From Desulfarculaceae bacterium (GTDB lineage: Bacteria; Desulfobacterota; Desulfarculia; Desulfarculales; Desulfarculaceae): a DNA stretch of 64,000 nucleotides. The DNA lies in contig JAIPEN010000004.1 of the NCBI GenBank assembly GCA_021737145.1, positions 186,001 to 250,000 of the forward strand, in the 5' to 3' direction. This document shows, piece after piece, positions 34,185 through 43,798 of this stretch. A model generated the notes under the pieces. The model was not told the origin of the DNA, ran no database searches, and saw nothing but the letters and a program-made list of their open reading frames with translations. Every line of letters begins with the position of its first letter. The first letter of the stretch is position 1. A program made the position numbers and the translations under genes.

Positions 34185-35915
34185 TTACACGTTGAGGTGC
34201 TGGTACTTGGGGAGGTAGTTGAAGGCGGGCTTGAGGGCGTCGCGCCGGAAGGGCTCGGCCAAGACCTTTTCGCCGCCTTCCAGGATGGCGTTGATCACCA
34301 CCGGCTTGCCGCAGGCAATGGCCTCCTTCATGGCGTCGGCCACCTGGTCGGGATGGTCCAGCTTCATGCCCACGGCCCCCATGTCCTCGGCCAGCTTGGC
34401 GTAGTCGGGGTTGGTGGGCAGGTTGGCCCCCACGAAGCGGTTGTCGTAGTAGTCGATCTGGTTTTTCTTCTCGGCCCCCCACTCGAAGTTGTTGGCCACG
34501 ATGGCGATCACCGGGATGTTCTCGCGCACCGCGGTCATCACCTCGGACAGGCCGCTGATGCCATAGGCTCCGTCGCCCTGGAAGGCGATCACCGGGGCCT
34601 CGGGCTTGGCCACCTTGCAGCCCAGGGCCGCGCCGTAGGCGAAGCCGCAGTTGCCCCAGGACAGGGCGCTGATGTGCTGGCGCACCCCGTTGAACTTGAG
34701 GTAGCCGTTGATGATCGAGGAGTTGTTGCCGATGTCGGTGGCCACGATGGCGTTGCCCGGCAGGGCCTTGGTCCACTCGGCGTGGAAGCGGCGCGGATGC
34801 ATGGGGGCCGACTGGTTGGAGGAGCTCCACTCGCCCAGCTCGGTGCCCCAGATTTCTTTTTCCTTGGCCACGTCGGCGGTGCGCTGGGCGTTGGGTTCCA
34901 GGTTGGGGGCCAGCTCCTTGATGCGCCCCACCAGCAGGCCGGTGAACTCCTTCACGTCGCCGCAGGAGTAAACGTCGGCCCGCTTGGCCAGGCCCAGCAC
35001 GGCCACGTTGGTGTCGCACTGAATCAGCTTGGCGTCCTCGGGCCAGTAGGCGATGTCGTACTGGGGCAGCGTGCCGAAGGGGCCCAGGCGAGTGCCCAGG
35101 GCGATGACCACGTCCGCCTTGGCCAGGATGCGCATGGCCGCCTTGGAACCGCAGTAGCCGATGGGGCCGCAGGACAGGGGGTGGCTGGCCGGGAAGGTGT
35201 CGTTGTGCAGGTAGCTGTTCACCACAGGCGCGCTGAGATACTCGGCCAGGGCGGTCACCTCGGCCAGGGCGTCGGCCTGGCTCACGCCGCCGCCGGAAAG
35301 GATCACCGGGTACTTGGCCTTGAGGGCCAGCTCGGCCGCGGCCTCCAGGTCTTCCATGGAGCCGGCGCCGCGCTTAATCACCGGGGTGCGGTAGATATCG
35401 TCGGTCAGCTCACCGTAGAAGTAGTCGCGGGGGATGTTCAGGTGGGTGGGGCCGTTGAAGTTCTTGGCCATGTAGAAGGCGCGGCGGGCCAGCTCGGCCA
35501 TGCGCTCGGGACGATTGACCCGCACCTGGTACACGGTCTGGGTTTCGAACATGGCCATCTGGTCCAGCTCCTGGAAGCCGCCGGTGCCCATGCCCATGCT
35601 GCCGGTCTCGGGCGCGATGGCCACCACCGGGCTGTGGGCCCAGTAGGCGGCGGTCATGGCCGAGACGAAGTTGGCCGCGCCGGGACCGTTCTGGGCGATG
35701 CAGGCCTGGGGCAGGCCGCTGACCCGGGCCATGCCGTCGGCCGCGTGGGTGGCCGCCTGCTCGTGGGCCACGGGGATGAAGCGGATGCCCGCATCGGGGA
35801 ACAGGTCCAAGGCGTCCATGAAGGCGCTGCCCACGATGCCGAAGACGTTCTTGACCCCTTCGGCGGCCATGGTCTCGACCAGGGCCTCGCTGGGGGTCAT
35901 TTTTTGCTTGCTCAT
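34185..35915 (-). CDS. xsc: Sulfoacetaldehyde acetyltransferase (Xsc), thiamine-diphosphate enzyme
   Basis: Xsc converts sulfoacetaldehyde and phosphate to acetyl phosphate and sulfite. The 576-residue protein is of normal length. It keeps the ThDP Glu in HEQAATHAADGMAR and the ThDP/Mg motif GDGAYG...NNFEW. It shares segments typical of Xsc: GGFQELDQMAMFE, HNDTFPASHPLSCGP, GSKAAM, WGAEKKN, YDNRFVG and EPFRRDA. ATG at 35915 has AAGGAG seven bases upstream. The adjacent acetate kinase fits acetyl phosphate as product. A general acetolactate synthase-like role is the alternative, less likely. In a sulfate reducer the sulfite could also serve as electron acceptor (inference). Confidence 0.87.
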   Translation of the reverse strand: MSKQKMTPSEALVETMAAEGVKNVFGIVGSAFMDALDLFPDAGIRFIPVAHEQAATHAADGMARVSGLPQACIAQNGPGAANFVSAMTAAYWAHSPVVAIAPETGSMGMGTGGFQELDQMAMFETQTVYQVRVNRPERMAELARRAFYMAKNFNGPTHLNIPRDYFYGELTDDIYRTPVIKRGAGSMEDLEAAAELALKAKYPVILSGGGVSQADALAEVTALAEYLSAPVVNSYLHNDTFPASHPLSCGPIGYCGSKAAMRILAKADVVIALGTRLGPFGTLPQYDIAYWPEDAKLIQCDTNVAVLGLAKRADVYSCGDVKEFTGLLVGRIKELAPNLEPNAQRTADVAKEKEIWGTELGEWSSSNQSAPMHPRRFHAEWTKALPGNAIVATDIGNNSSIINGYLKFNGVRQHISALSWGNCGFAYGAALGCKVAKPEAPVIAFQGDGAYGISGLSEVMTAVRENIPVIAIVANNFEWGAEKKNQIDYYDNRFVGANLPTNPDYAKLAEDMGAVGMKLDHPDQVADAMKEAIACGKPVVINAILEGGEKVLAEPFRRDALKPAFNYLPKYQHLNV

Positions 35916-35977
35916 GTCTCTCTCTCCTTGGATTTCAGCTTGGCTATGTAAGCATGCCGCGCGCCGGGCGCGGTGAA

Positions 35978-37186
35978 TCAATCCTCGCGGCGCACCACCC
36001 GGAGCACCTGCCGGGCGATGGCCAGTTCCTCGTTGGTGGGTATCACCAACAACCTTACCCGGGACGACGGGGCCGAGATCTCCCTGACCCCCTCCCCGCC
36101 TTCCTGGTTCAATTTCTCGTCTATCTCCAGGCCCAAAAACTCCAGCCCCGCGCAGGCCAGGCGGCGGACGGTGGGGGAGTTCTCGCCGATGCCCGCGGTG
36201 AACACCACCGCGTCCAGCCCGCCCAGGGCGGCGGCATAGGCCCCGATGTACTTCTTGATGCGATAGGCGAAGGCATCCAGGGCCAGCTGGGCCCGCGGCG
36301 CGCCCTCCCCAGCCGCCTGCTCGATGTCCCTCAGGTCGCCCGAGCCGATGCCGGCCAAGGCCAGCAGGCCGGAGCGGTGGTTCATCAGCTCCAGGGCCTC
36401 GGCCGGGCCCAGGCCCTTTTGCTCCTGCAAATAAAGCACCGCCGCCGGGTCCAGGTCTCCGCAGCGGGTGCCCATGATCAGGCCCTCCAGGGGGGTGAAG
36501 CCCATGCTGGTGTCTCGGGCCGCGCCGCCGTTCACCGCGGCCATGGAGCAGCCGTTGCCCAGATGGCAGGTGACCGCCTTGAGCCCGCTTGGCTCCGCGC
36601 CCAGATGGCGGGCCGCCTCGTGGAACACGAAACCGTGGCTTATGCCGTGAAAGCCGTAGCGCCTGATCTTGTCCTGCTCGTATAGCTCCCAAGGCAGGGC
36701 GTAGATAAAGGCCCGCTCGGGCATGGACGCGTGAAAGGCGGTGTCGAACGCCGCCACCTGGGCCGCGTCGGGGAACAGCTCCTGGGCCGCCTCGATGCCC
36801 GCCAGGCTGGGCGGGTTGTGCAAAGGGGCCAGCGCGGCGTAGCGGGCGATCAGCTCCTTGATCTCCGGGGTGACCAGCACGGGCCGGGTCATCTCCTCGC
36901 CGCCGTGCACCACCCGGTGCCCCACCGCGACGATGCCCTCTTCCTGGTCCGCACCGTTGAGCCCCGCTTCCCCGAGGCAGGCCACCAGGGCGCGCAGGGC
37001 CTGGCCAGCGTCGGCCGCCTCCACCGGGCGGCTGGCCACCTGGCCGCCGTTTTGGCTGAAGCGCAAGGCGGGCGAGGCCTGGCCGATGCGCTCCACCATG
37101 CCCTTGGCCACCTCTTGCAGCCCCTCGGCCGCAAAGCAGGTGATCTTCAGCGAGGAGCTGCCCGCGTTGGTTACCAGTATCTTCAT
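35978..37186 (-). CDS. ackA: Acetate kinase
   Basis: This 402-residue ASKHA kinase interconverts acetyl phosphate plus ADP and acetate plus ATP. It has NAGSSSLK at the N-terminus, HRVVHGG, FDTAFH, GFHGISH, DTSMGFTPLEGLIMGTRCGDLDP and FTAGIGEN. It lies 62 bp upstream of xsc on the same strand, so the sulfonate-derived acetyl phosphate would yield ATP directly. There is no phosphotransacetylase beside it. Confidence 0.97.
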   Translation of the reverse strand: MKILVTNAGSSSLKITCFAAEGLQEVAKGMVERIGQASPALRFSQNGGQVASRPVEAADAGQALRALVACLGEAGLNGADQEEGIVAVGHRVVHGGEEMTRPVLVTPEIKELIARYAALAPLHNPPSLAGIEAAQELFPDAAQVAAFDTAFHASMPERAFIYALPWELYEQDKIRRYGFHGISHGFVFHEAARHLGAEPSGLKAVTCHLGNGCSMAAVNGGAARDTSMGFTPLEGLIMGTRCGDLDPAAVLYLQEQKGLGPAEALELMNHRSGLLALAGIGSGDLRDIEQAAGEGAPRAQLALDAFAYRIKKYIGAYAAALGGLDAVVFTAGIGENSPTVRRLACAGLEFLGLEIDEKLNQEGGEGVREISAPSSRVRLLVIPTNEELAIARQVLRVVRRED

Positions 37187-37216
37187 TGGGTCTGTGTCCC
37201 GCCCCCGGCTTTCGGT

Positions 37217-38935
37217 TTACAGGGCGCCGCCGTGGGCGGCCGGGGTGTAGCTGGCCGCGGGGTCCACCTTGACCTCCACCACCACCGGACCGTCCAGCTT
37301 GTGGGCCTCGCGCAGGGCGTCCTCCAGCCCGGAGAAGCTGTCCACCCGCATGCCCGCCGCCCCCAGTCCCTCGGCGGTCTTGGCGAAGTTCACCTCGCCG
37401 AAGTCCACCGCGATCTTCTTGGGGCCCATGTTGTCGCGCACCATTCCCAGGCCGCTGTTGTTGGACACCACGAACACCACCGGCACATTGTGCTGGACGC
37501 AGGTGGCCACCACGTCGATGGTCATCAAAAAGCCCCCGTCCCCGGCCAGGCAGGTGACCCGCTTTTGGGGCAGGGCCAGCTTGGCGGCCGCCGCCGCCGG
37601 ACCGCCCCAGCCCATGCCCCCCACGCCGCCGGGCACCAGGATGTGGTTGGGGTGACGGATGCGGAGGCTGTTGGTGTTCCAGATGCGGTTGCTGCCCGCG
37701 TCCAGGGTGACCACGTCGTCCGGGCCCAGGAAGTTCTGCATGGCGGCCACCACGTCGGTGTGGTGCAGGCTGCCCGGCGCGGCCTCCAGCCGGGGAGGAT
37801 CATTATAACCGGTTTCCTCGCGCACCTGTTCGATGAGAGCCTGGCGGGCCTCTTTTTTGTCAGAGGCCAGGTTTTGGGCCTGAAGGTAAGCCACCACGTC
37901 CTTGACGTCGCCCTCGATGGCCAGGTCCACCGGATAGACCCAGCCCGCGTTGCGCGGATCGATGTCCACCTGCACGATCTTCTGGTCGCCGGGGCGCACC
38001 ATGTCCGGGTCGCGGAAGCGGGTGTAGTCCGGGCCCATGCTGGCCCCCAGGATGAGCACCAGATCCGCCTTGGACAGCATGCGGTTGGCCGTCCGGTTGC
38101 CCCAGGTGCCCAGCATGCCGCAGGCCACGGGCGAAAGCTCGTCCACCGTGCCCTTGCCGTTGTAGGAGGTCACCACCGCCACGCCCAGCTTTTCGGCCAG
38201 GGCCTGGAGATCGGCCCCGATGCGCGCGTCGTACACCCCCTGGCCGGACACGATCACCGGCTGACTGGCCTCGCCCAGCATCCGGGCCAGCCTGGCCAGG
38301 GCCTCGGGATCGGGCTTGGCCGGGCTGTAGGTCCAATAGCCCTCCGGCGGATAGAGCCGGGCCTTGGGCGAGGCGGGCATGTCCTGCTTGATGATGGTGG
38401 ACTTCATGATCACCGCCGCCGGGCCCATGCGGGGGGTGGAGGCGTGCTTGTAGGCCATCTGAAAGCCGTACACCGCCGCCTCGGGCTCGGTGGCATAGGT
38501 GCAATACTTGGTGATGGCCTTGAGGCTCTGCTGAATGTCGGCTCCGCCGTAATCGCCGGTCATGGTCTGGTAGACCCCGTACTGGCCGAAGCCGTCATAG
38601 TCGGAGGTCTCGGTGAGCACCACCATGGGCGAGCCGGAGAAAAGGGCCTCCATGATGCCGAAGGAACCGGTGGTGGAGACCCAGGGGCCCTGGCCCATGA
38701 ACAGGCCCGGCTTGCCGGTGAGGCGGCCGGTAACCTGGGCCATGACCGAGGCCACCTGCTCGCTGCGGGTGAGGAACACGTCCAGCTCGCCGCGGCGCTC
38801 GTAAAAGGCTGGCAAGGACCAGGTTATGCCCAGCCCGGGCAGGGTGAAGGCCCGCTTGACTCCGGCCCTGATAATATTGTCGACCACGAACTCGTTCGTT
38901 TTGCTGGGCGCCGCGCTGAGCGGTGAAACTGCCAT
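37217..38935 (-). CDS. Acetolactate synthase-like thiamine-diphosphate enzyme, unassigned
   Basis: This 572-residue ThDP enzyme has three domains. It has the activating Glu in TRSEQVASVMAQ, and GDGGFLMT...NNSGLGMVRDN as the cofactor motif. SDYDGFGQYGVYQTMTGDYGG is shared closely with the + strand gene at 46631, so the two are paralogues. It lacks Xsc-specific segments, and no ilvN or ilvC is nearby, so branched-chain synthesis is unlikely. Decarboxylation or C-C cleavage of a 2-oxo or ketol intermediate is plausible. ATG at 38935 follows AGGAG; a GTG eight codons earlier is possible. Confidence 0.8.
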   Translation of the reverse strand: MAVSPLSAAPSKTNEFVVDNIIRAGVKRAFTLPGLGITWSLPAFYERRGELDVFLTRSEQVASVMAQVTGRLTGKPGLFMGQGPWVSTTGSFGIMEALFSGSPMVVLTETSDYDGFGQYGVYQTMTGDYGGADIQQSLKAITKYCTYATEPEAAVYGFQMAYKHASTPRMGPAAVIMKSTIIKQDMPASPKARLYPPEGYWTYSPAKPDPEALARLARMLGEASQPVIVSGQGVYDARIGADLQALAEKLGVAVVTSYNGKGTVDELSPVACGMLGTWGNRTANRMLSKADLVLILGASMGPDYTRFRDPDMVRPGDQKIVQVDIDPRNAGWVYPVDLAIEGDVKDVVAYLQAQNLASDKKEARQALIEQVREETGYNDPPRLEAAPGSLHHTDVVAAMQNFLGPDDVVTLDAGSNRIWNTNSLRIRHPNHILVPGGVGGMGWGGPAAAAAKLALPQKRVTCLAGDGGFLMTIDVVATCVQHNVPVVFVVSNNSGLGMVRDNMGPKKIAVDFGEVNFAKTAEGLGAAGMRVDSFSGLEDALREAHKLDGPVVVEVKVDPAASYTPAAHGGAL

Positions 38936-39014
38936 GATTGTGCTTTCTCCTGTATTCACAGAGCCTGGAGGGCTCTTCCTGTCCCGGACGGCGGACGGCT
39001 GATTGCGCCCCGAG

Positions 39015-39689
39015 TTATCCGATATTGTTCAGAAAATTGTCCCGCGCCTGGTCTATGTGTTTGGTCACGAAGCGCTCCAGCTCGTCGGGATCGGTCTCCG
39101 GATCGTCGAACATCTTCATGATCTTCTCGTGGTTGTCCAAGTGGGGCTGCAGGCTGTCTTCATAGTGCGGGTAGACCCGGCGGTGCCGGAAGGAGTGCAG
39201 CCGCATCATGCGCAGCAAGGCCGAGAGCATGCCAAGGCCGCAGTTGTTGATAAAGGTGTTGTGAAACTTGGAGTGGCTCAGCCAAAAGCTGTCGTGATCA
39301 TGATGCTCGGTGGCAATGCGCATCTGCTGAAGGGCCTTTCGCAGCGCCGCCCGGTCCACCTGGTCCATGTTTTGAAAGGCGTACTTGGCAGCCAGGCCCT
39401 CCAGCGGGGCGCGCACGATGTAATCTTCCTCGATGTCCTTTTTGGTGACGACCTTAACGATGGTCCCCTTGCGGGGCACGATGTCCACCAGGCCCATTTT
39501 CTCCAGGTCCCGGATGGCCTCGCGGATGGGCGAGCGGCTGACCCCGAACTTCTTTTGCAGGTCCCGCTCCACCAACTTCTCGCCGCCGGCTATGTCGCCG
39601 TTGACAATAGCCTCTTTGAGAATGCTGGTGAGCTGCTGACCTATGGCCTTGGGCGTAAAGTCCATCTCGTCAATGAATCGCGGGGTCAT
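39015..39689 (-). CDS. GntR-family (FCD/FadR type) transcriptional regulator
   Basis: This 224-residue regulator has an N-terminal winged helix (LVERDLQKKFGVSRSPIREAIRDLEKMGLVDIVPRKGTIV) and a helical FCD ligand domain with metal-binding-type His residues (SKFHNTF, HLDNHEKIM). Such proteins bind organic acids and repress catabolic operons. It sits between dctM and a TPP gene inside the catabolic run. The palindrome at 46389 (TGGTCGACCA core) fits the TGGTnnACCA operators of UxuR/ExuR-like members and is its likely target. Confidence 0.93.
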   Translation of the reverse strand: MTPRFIDEMDFTPKAIGQQLTSILKEAIVNGDIAGGEKLVERDLQKKFGVSRSPIREAIRDLEKMGLVDIVPRKGTIVKVVTKKDIEEDYIVRAPLEGLAAKYAFQNMDQVDRAALRKALQQMRIATEHHDHDSFWLSHSKFHNTFINNCGLGMLSALLRMMRLHSFRHRRVYPHYEDSLQPHLDNHEKIMKMFDDPETDPDELERFVTKHIDQARDNFLNNIG

Positions 39690-39759
39690 TTTTCCAATCT
39701 CCTGTCACCATCTTGGACATCGTTATGAACTTACCCCCCAAGAGCCGGCATTAACAACT

Positions 39760-41049
39760 TCAATTGGCGAACCCGAAAAACCTGGGGAAGAACATGGTGA
39801 TGGCCGGCACATAGGTCACAAGGAGCAACACCGCCACTTCCGCCAGCAAAAAGGGCATTATGCCTATGCTGACCTTGGTCAGGGTTGTCTTGGATATGCC
39901 GCAGACCGCGAACAGCACAAGCCCAAAGGGCGGCGTGGCCAATCCGATGGTCAGGTTGGTGCACATGATCAGGCCGAAGTGGATGGGGTCCACGCCCATC
40001 TGGTAGGCCACCGGAGCCATCAGGGGGCCCAGCACGATGATGGCGAAGCCCATGTCCAGGAACATGCCCACGATCAATAGGATCGCGTTGACGATCAAAA
40101 GGAACAGCAGCTTGTCGGAGGTGATGGCCATGAACATGGCCGCCACGTGCTCCACCAGGTTGTAGTAGGTCACCAGCCAACTGAAGCTCTTGGCGCAGGC
40201 CAGCAGGAACATCAGCATGGCCGTGGACTTGACCGTGTGCTTGAGGATGGGCCCCAGGTCCTTGAACTTCAGGGTCCGGTAAAAGACGAACCCCACGAAA
40301 AGGCCGTAGAGCACCGCGATGGCCGAGGCCTGGGTGGGGCTGAAAAAGCCGCCCAGGATGCCGCCCATGATGATCACCGGCATGAGAAGGGCCGGCACGC
40401 CCTTGGCCATGGCCAGCAAAAGCTTGGCAAAGCCGATGAAGGGCACCCGCTCGCCGTAGCCCTTGCGCACCGCCACGATATAGGCGGCGGCCATCAGGGC
40501 CAGGCCCACCAGGATTCCCGGCACCATGCCGCCCAAGAACAGCCCGGCGATGGACACGTTCATCACCGAGGCGTAGATGAGCATGGGGATGCTGGGCGGG
40601 ATGATGGGGCCGATGACCGAGCTGGAGGCGGTGACCGCCGCGCTGTAGGTCTCGCCGTAGCCCTGCTTTTTCATGGCCGGGATCATGATGCTGCCGATGG
40701 CCACGGTGTCTGACACCGCCGAGCCGGTGATGCCCGCGAAGAGCATGCTGGCCACGATGTTGGTGTGGGCCAGGCCGCCGCGCATGAAGCCCACCATGGC
40801 CGAGGCCATGTTCATCAGCTTGTCGGTGATGTTGGCCCGGTTCATCACCTCGCCGGTCATGATGAAAAAGGGAATGGCCAGCAGCAGGGGGTTCTCCATG
40901 CTGGCCACCATCTTCTGGGGGATCTGCATGTACATGCGGGGATCGCCCATCTGGTAATAGACAAAGATGGTCGTGAGCGCCAGGCAGAAGGCCACCGGCA
41001 CTCCGATGATCATCATCGGGAAGAAGGTTGAAAAAATCAAACCGACCAT
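39760..41049 (-). CDS. dctM: TRAP transporter large permease DctM
   Basis: This 429-residue membrane protein of the DctM family has about 12 helices, with segments such as PFFIMTGEVMNRANI, GSIMIPAMKKQGY, IIPPSIPMLIYA and GLATPPFGLVLFAVCG. It moves the substrate with Na+ together with DctQ and the binding protein DctP, encoded upstream in order P-Q-M. It lies between dctQ (39 bp) and the GntR gene. Confidence 0.95.
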   Translation of the reverse strand: MVGLIFSTFFPMMIIGVPVAFCLALTTIFVYYQMGDPRMYMQIPQKMVASMENPLLLAIPFFIMTGEVMNRANITDKLMNMASAMVGFMRGGLAHTNIVASMLFAGITGSAVSDTVAIGSIMIPAMKKQGYGETYSAAVTASSSVIGPIIPPSIPMLIYASVMNVSIAGLFLGGMVPGILVGLALMAAAYIVAVRKGYGERVPFIGFAKLLLAMAKGVPALLMPVIIMGGILGGFFSPTQASAIAVLYGLFVGFVFYRTLKFKDLGPILKHTVKSTAMLMFLLACAKSFSWLVTYYNLVEHVAAMFMAITSDKLLFLLIVNAILLIVGMFLDMGFAIIVLGPLMAPVAYQMGVDPIHFGLIMCTNLTIGLATPPFGLVLFAVCGISKTTLTKVSIGIMPFLLAEVAVLLLVTYVPAITMFFPRFFGFAN

Positions 41050-41088
41050 AACTTCACCTCTCCTGCCGCGCCGGGCGGGTTACTCCGG

Positions 41089-41589
41089 CTACGCTCCCGG
41101 TTTATTTTCTCTCGGGTCGGGCAGCACATAGGCGATGCTGGCCAGGCCCAAGATCACCCCGGAAACCGGGACCGCTATGTAGTACCAAAACAGATTTATG
41201 TCCAAGTAAATGGATGACTGCGATCTTCCAACGAATTCAGCCAGTTGTACCCCGTATTGCACCATCACCCATACTATGATCAGCGCCAGCAGCGTGTGCA
41301 AAACCCTGAAGCCGTGTTGAACCTTGGCCGGAAAACGCTCGGTGAGAGTGTCCACCCCTATGTGTCCGCCGTAACGGGCGATCACCCCCGCCCCCAGCAG
41401 GGAGAGCCACACGAACAACAGGGTGTTCACCTCTTCGGTCCAGGGAATGGACTCGCCCATGAAGGTGTCGAAAAACATTCCCAGGGAGGTGTTGAACAAC
41501 AGCAGCGCGGCCAGGACGATCACCACGGCATAGGTCGCCTTTTCCAGGTAGTCCAGCGCCGTGTGGTAAGCGGAAAACACCTTTTGCAT
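41089..41589 (-). CDS. dctQ: TRAP transporter small permease DctQ
   Basis: This 166-residue protein has four hydrophobic helices and the DctQ motif EEVNTLLFVWLSLLGAG. It stabilises DctM in the TRAP system. It lies 81 bp downstream of the dctP stop and 39 bp upstream of dctM. Confidence 0.93.
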   Translation of the reverse strand: MQKVFSAYHTALDYLEKATYAVVIVLAALLLFNTSLGMFFDTFMGESIPWTEEVNTLLFVWLSLLGAGVIARYGGHIGVDTLTERFPAKVQHGFRVLHTLLALIIVWVMVQYGVQLAEFVGRSQSSIYLDINLFWYYIAVPVSGVILGLASIAYVLPDPRENKPGA

Positions 41590-41670
41590 AACCAGGCTCC
41601 CGGTTGCGAAGCTTTGTAGAGCGGCGGCCGGCCCCGGGAATCGTGCCCGGAGCCGGCCGGCGCGGCTGGA

Positions 41671-42744
41671 TTACTTCATGTTCATCTTGTCTTGCACCAT
41701 CTGGTCCATCTCCTGCTCGGCCTTCTTGGCGGCCGCGAAGATCTTGTCCACCCACTTCTGGCCATCGTCGCCGATCTTGCGGACGGTGATCTTCATGTAG
41801 GGCTTCTGTCCCAGATCCTTGAACTGGGCCAGCTGCGCGTCGGTGGGGTAGTAGAATTTGGCGCCCTTTTTCTTGAGCACCTCCACCACCGCGATCTCGC
41901 TGGCGTAGGAGTAGCCGTTCATGACCTGACGGCACAGGTCCGAGGCCTCCAGGATGATCTTCTGGTGCTGCTTGGACAGGGACTGGAAGAACTTCTCGTT
42001 GATCAGCAGGGGATGCAGGTTGTAGCTGTGCCGGCTCATGGTGATGTTGGGGCACACCTCATAAAGCTTGGCGTAGTACATGGAGTAGAGCTCGGTGTCG
42101 CAGCCCTTGGCCATGCCGGTCTGCAGGGCGGTGTAGAGCTCCTTCCAGGTCACGGTGACCGTGCGGGCTCCCCAGCCGCGGAACATGGCCAGCAGTCCGG
42201 GGTTCTCGGGCACGCGGATCTTCATGCCCTTCAGGTCGGCCGGGCTCTTGACCATCTTGCCCTTGGTGTAGAGGTTGCGGTAGCCGGCGCCCTCGGGCCA
42301 GAGCAGCACCCTGAGGCCGGTGTTCTTGAGCACCAGGGCGGCCAGCTCGTCGCCCACCTGGCCGGACATGACCTTCCAGGCGATCTGGTTGCTCTTGAAC
42401 AGATAGGGGATCTGGGTGATGGCCACCTCGGGCGCGAAAGGCACCATGATGGAGGTGTACACGCCGGCCATCTGGATGACGCCGGTCTGGCACTGCTCGA
42501 TCATGGCCCGGGTGCCGCCCAGGGAAGAGTTGGGGTGAATCTCGAAGGTGATCTCACCGTTGGTGGCCGCCTCCACGTAGTTGGCAAAGGCCAGGATGCC
42601 GGCGGTGCGGCCCGCGCCGGGAATGCGCATCGCGGCTTCGGAGCCGTGGCCCAGTTTGATTACAATCGGTTTGGCCGAGGCCACGCCCGCCAGGGCGATC
42701 GCCAGCAGGCCAGCCATCATCAAAGCGACTATTGCCCGTTTCAT
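41671..42744 (-). CDS. dctP: TRAP transporter periplasmic binding protein DctP
   Basis: This 357-residue secreted protein has signal MKRAIVALMMAGLLAIALAG ending near ASA. DctP features include HPNSSLGGTRAMIEQCQTG and LKGMKIRVPENP, the latter with the conserved Arg that pairs with the ligand carboxylate or, by analogy, a sulfonate. ATG at 42744 has GGAGGAG before it; an earlier in-frame start would precede the signal. Context suggests a sulfonate or hydroxy acid as ligand, but this is inferred. Confidence 0.93.
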   Translation of the reverse strand: MKRAIVALMMAGLLAIALAGVASAKPIVIKLGHGSEAAMRIPGAGRTAGILAFANYVEAATNGEITFEIHPNSSLGGTRAMIEQCQTGVIQMAGVYTSIMVPFAPEVAITQIPYLFKSNQIAWKVMSGQVGDELAALVLKNTGLRVLLWPEGAGYRNLYTKGKMVKSPADLKGMKIRVPENPGLLAMFRGWGARTVTVTWKELYTALQTGMAKGCDTELYSMYYAKLYEVCPNITMSRHSYNLHPLLINEKFFQSLSKQHQKIILEASDLCRQVMNGYSYASEIAVVEVLKKKGAKFYYPTDAQLAQFKDLGQKPYMKITVRKIGDDGQKWVDKIFAAAKKAEQEMDQMVQDKMNMK

Positions 42745-42792
42745 TAAAAGTCTCCTCCTTTGTGAACCCCGGTTGCCCACGGGCAACCTCTG

Positions 42793-43782
42793 CTAGGAAT
42801 CTATTTCCGGCCTTTCCGAAAAAAGGATTTCCATGGCAATTTTTTTGATTTTAATGAGCTTCAGGTCGCGTTCCCGCAGCACCTCGGCCGCCTCGCGCCC
42901 GCTGTAATCGAAAAACCCCCGTCCGGTCTTGACCCCGTAATGCCCCTGGGCCACCAGTTCCTTGAGCAGGGCCGGGGCCTCCTGGCGCTCCTGGTCGCTC
43001 AGGGGGGCCTCCTCAATGGCCGAGAGCACCATGTCCAGCCCGGCGTAGTCGTAGCGGGCCACCGCGCCCAACACCGGCAAACGGATGCCGATGCTGGCCC
43101 GCACCGCCCGGTCGATCTCCCGGGGGTCGGCCACGTCCTGTTCCATAAGGTGAAAGACCTCGCGGCCCATGACCCGCTGAAAGCGGTTGATGATAAAGCC
43201 GGGCAGGAATTTCTTGAGCACCACGCACACCGTGCCCAGGCTTTCCAAAAGCTCCTTGACCCGCGCCACCTTGTCCGGGCTGGTCTGGGGCGCGCCCACC
43301 ATCTCCACCAGGGGGATGATGTAGGGCGGGGTGAAGAAGTGGGTCATCATGAAGCGGGTGTTGAGTTCGGGCGGGATGAGTTCAAAGGCGTTGAGAAAGG
43401 AGGTGTTGCTGCTCACCAGGGTGTCTGGCCCCAGATGAGGCACCATGGCGCTGTACAGCTCCTTTTTGGCGGCGCGGTTTTCGAAGATGGCCTCCACCAC
43501 CAGATCCGAGGCCCCCACCGCCTCGCGCCAGTCCTGGCTGAACTCCACCAAATCCAGCACCTCCCCGAGGCTCATGCCCGCGGCCTCGGCCATGCCCAGA
43601 TGGGTCAGGTGGGAGGTCATCAGCTCCCGGGCCAGCTCCAGCTGGGCTTTTTGGCTGTCGGCCAGGCAGACCCGGTGGCCGCCCAGGGCGAAAAGCATGG
43701 CAATGCCGTGGCCCATGGTGCCGGCCCCGATAACCGTGGCGGTGTAGGCGGCGGGCGCGGAATCCTGCTTGGCTGCTGACAT
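42793..43782 (-). CDS. 3-hydroxyacyl-CoA / 3-hydroxyacid dehydrogenase family protein
   Basis: This 329-residue NAD enzyme has an N-terminal Rossmann domain (VIGAGTMGHGIA) and a helical C-terminal domain. The catalytic Ser/His region reads SSNTSFL and THFFTPPYIIPLVEMV. The PPYxxPLVE form resembles lambda-crystallin/L-gulonate dehydrogenase relatives that act on free hydroxyacids rather than CoA esters, though this is not decisive. It is encoded between an SDR gene and dctP, and probably oxidises a pathway hydroxyacid. Confidence 0.82.
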   Translation of the reverse strand: MSAAKQDSAPAAYTATVIGAGTMGHGIAMLFALGGHRVCLADSQKAQLELARELMTSHLTHLGMAEAAGMSLGEVLDLVEFSQDWREAVGASDLVVEAIFENRAAKKELYSAMVPHLGPDTLVSSNTSFLNAFELIPPELNTRFMMTHFFTPPYIIPLVEMVGAPQTSPDKVARVKELLESLGTVCVVLKKFLPGFIINRFQRVMGREVFHLMEQDVADPREIDRAVRASIGIRLPVLGAVARYDYAGLDMVLSAIEEAPLSDQERQEAPALLKELVAQGHYGVKTGRGFFDYSGREAAEVLRERDLKLIKIKKIAMEILFSERPEIDS

Positions 43783-43798
43783 ATGTTCGCGTCTCTCC

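Noticed and set aside
34185..36692. An 835-residue reading of the Xsc frame
   Set aside because: The upstream 259 codons are the antisense-side shadow of ackA and have no family similarity; ATG at 35915 with AAGGAG gives a normal 576-residue Xsc.
37217..38935. Acetolactate synthase for branched-chain amino acids (ilvB)
   Set aside because: No ilvN or ilvC is nearby, and the context is catabolic; similarity is only at superfamily level.
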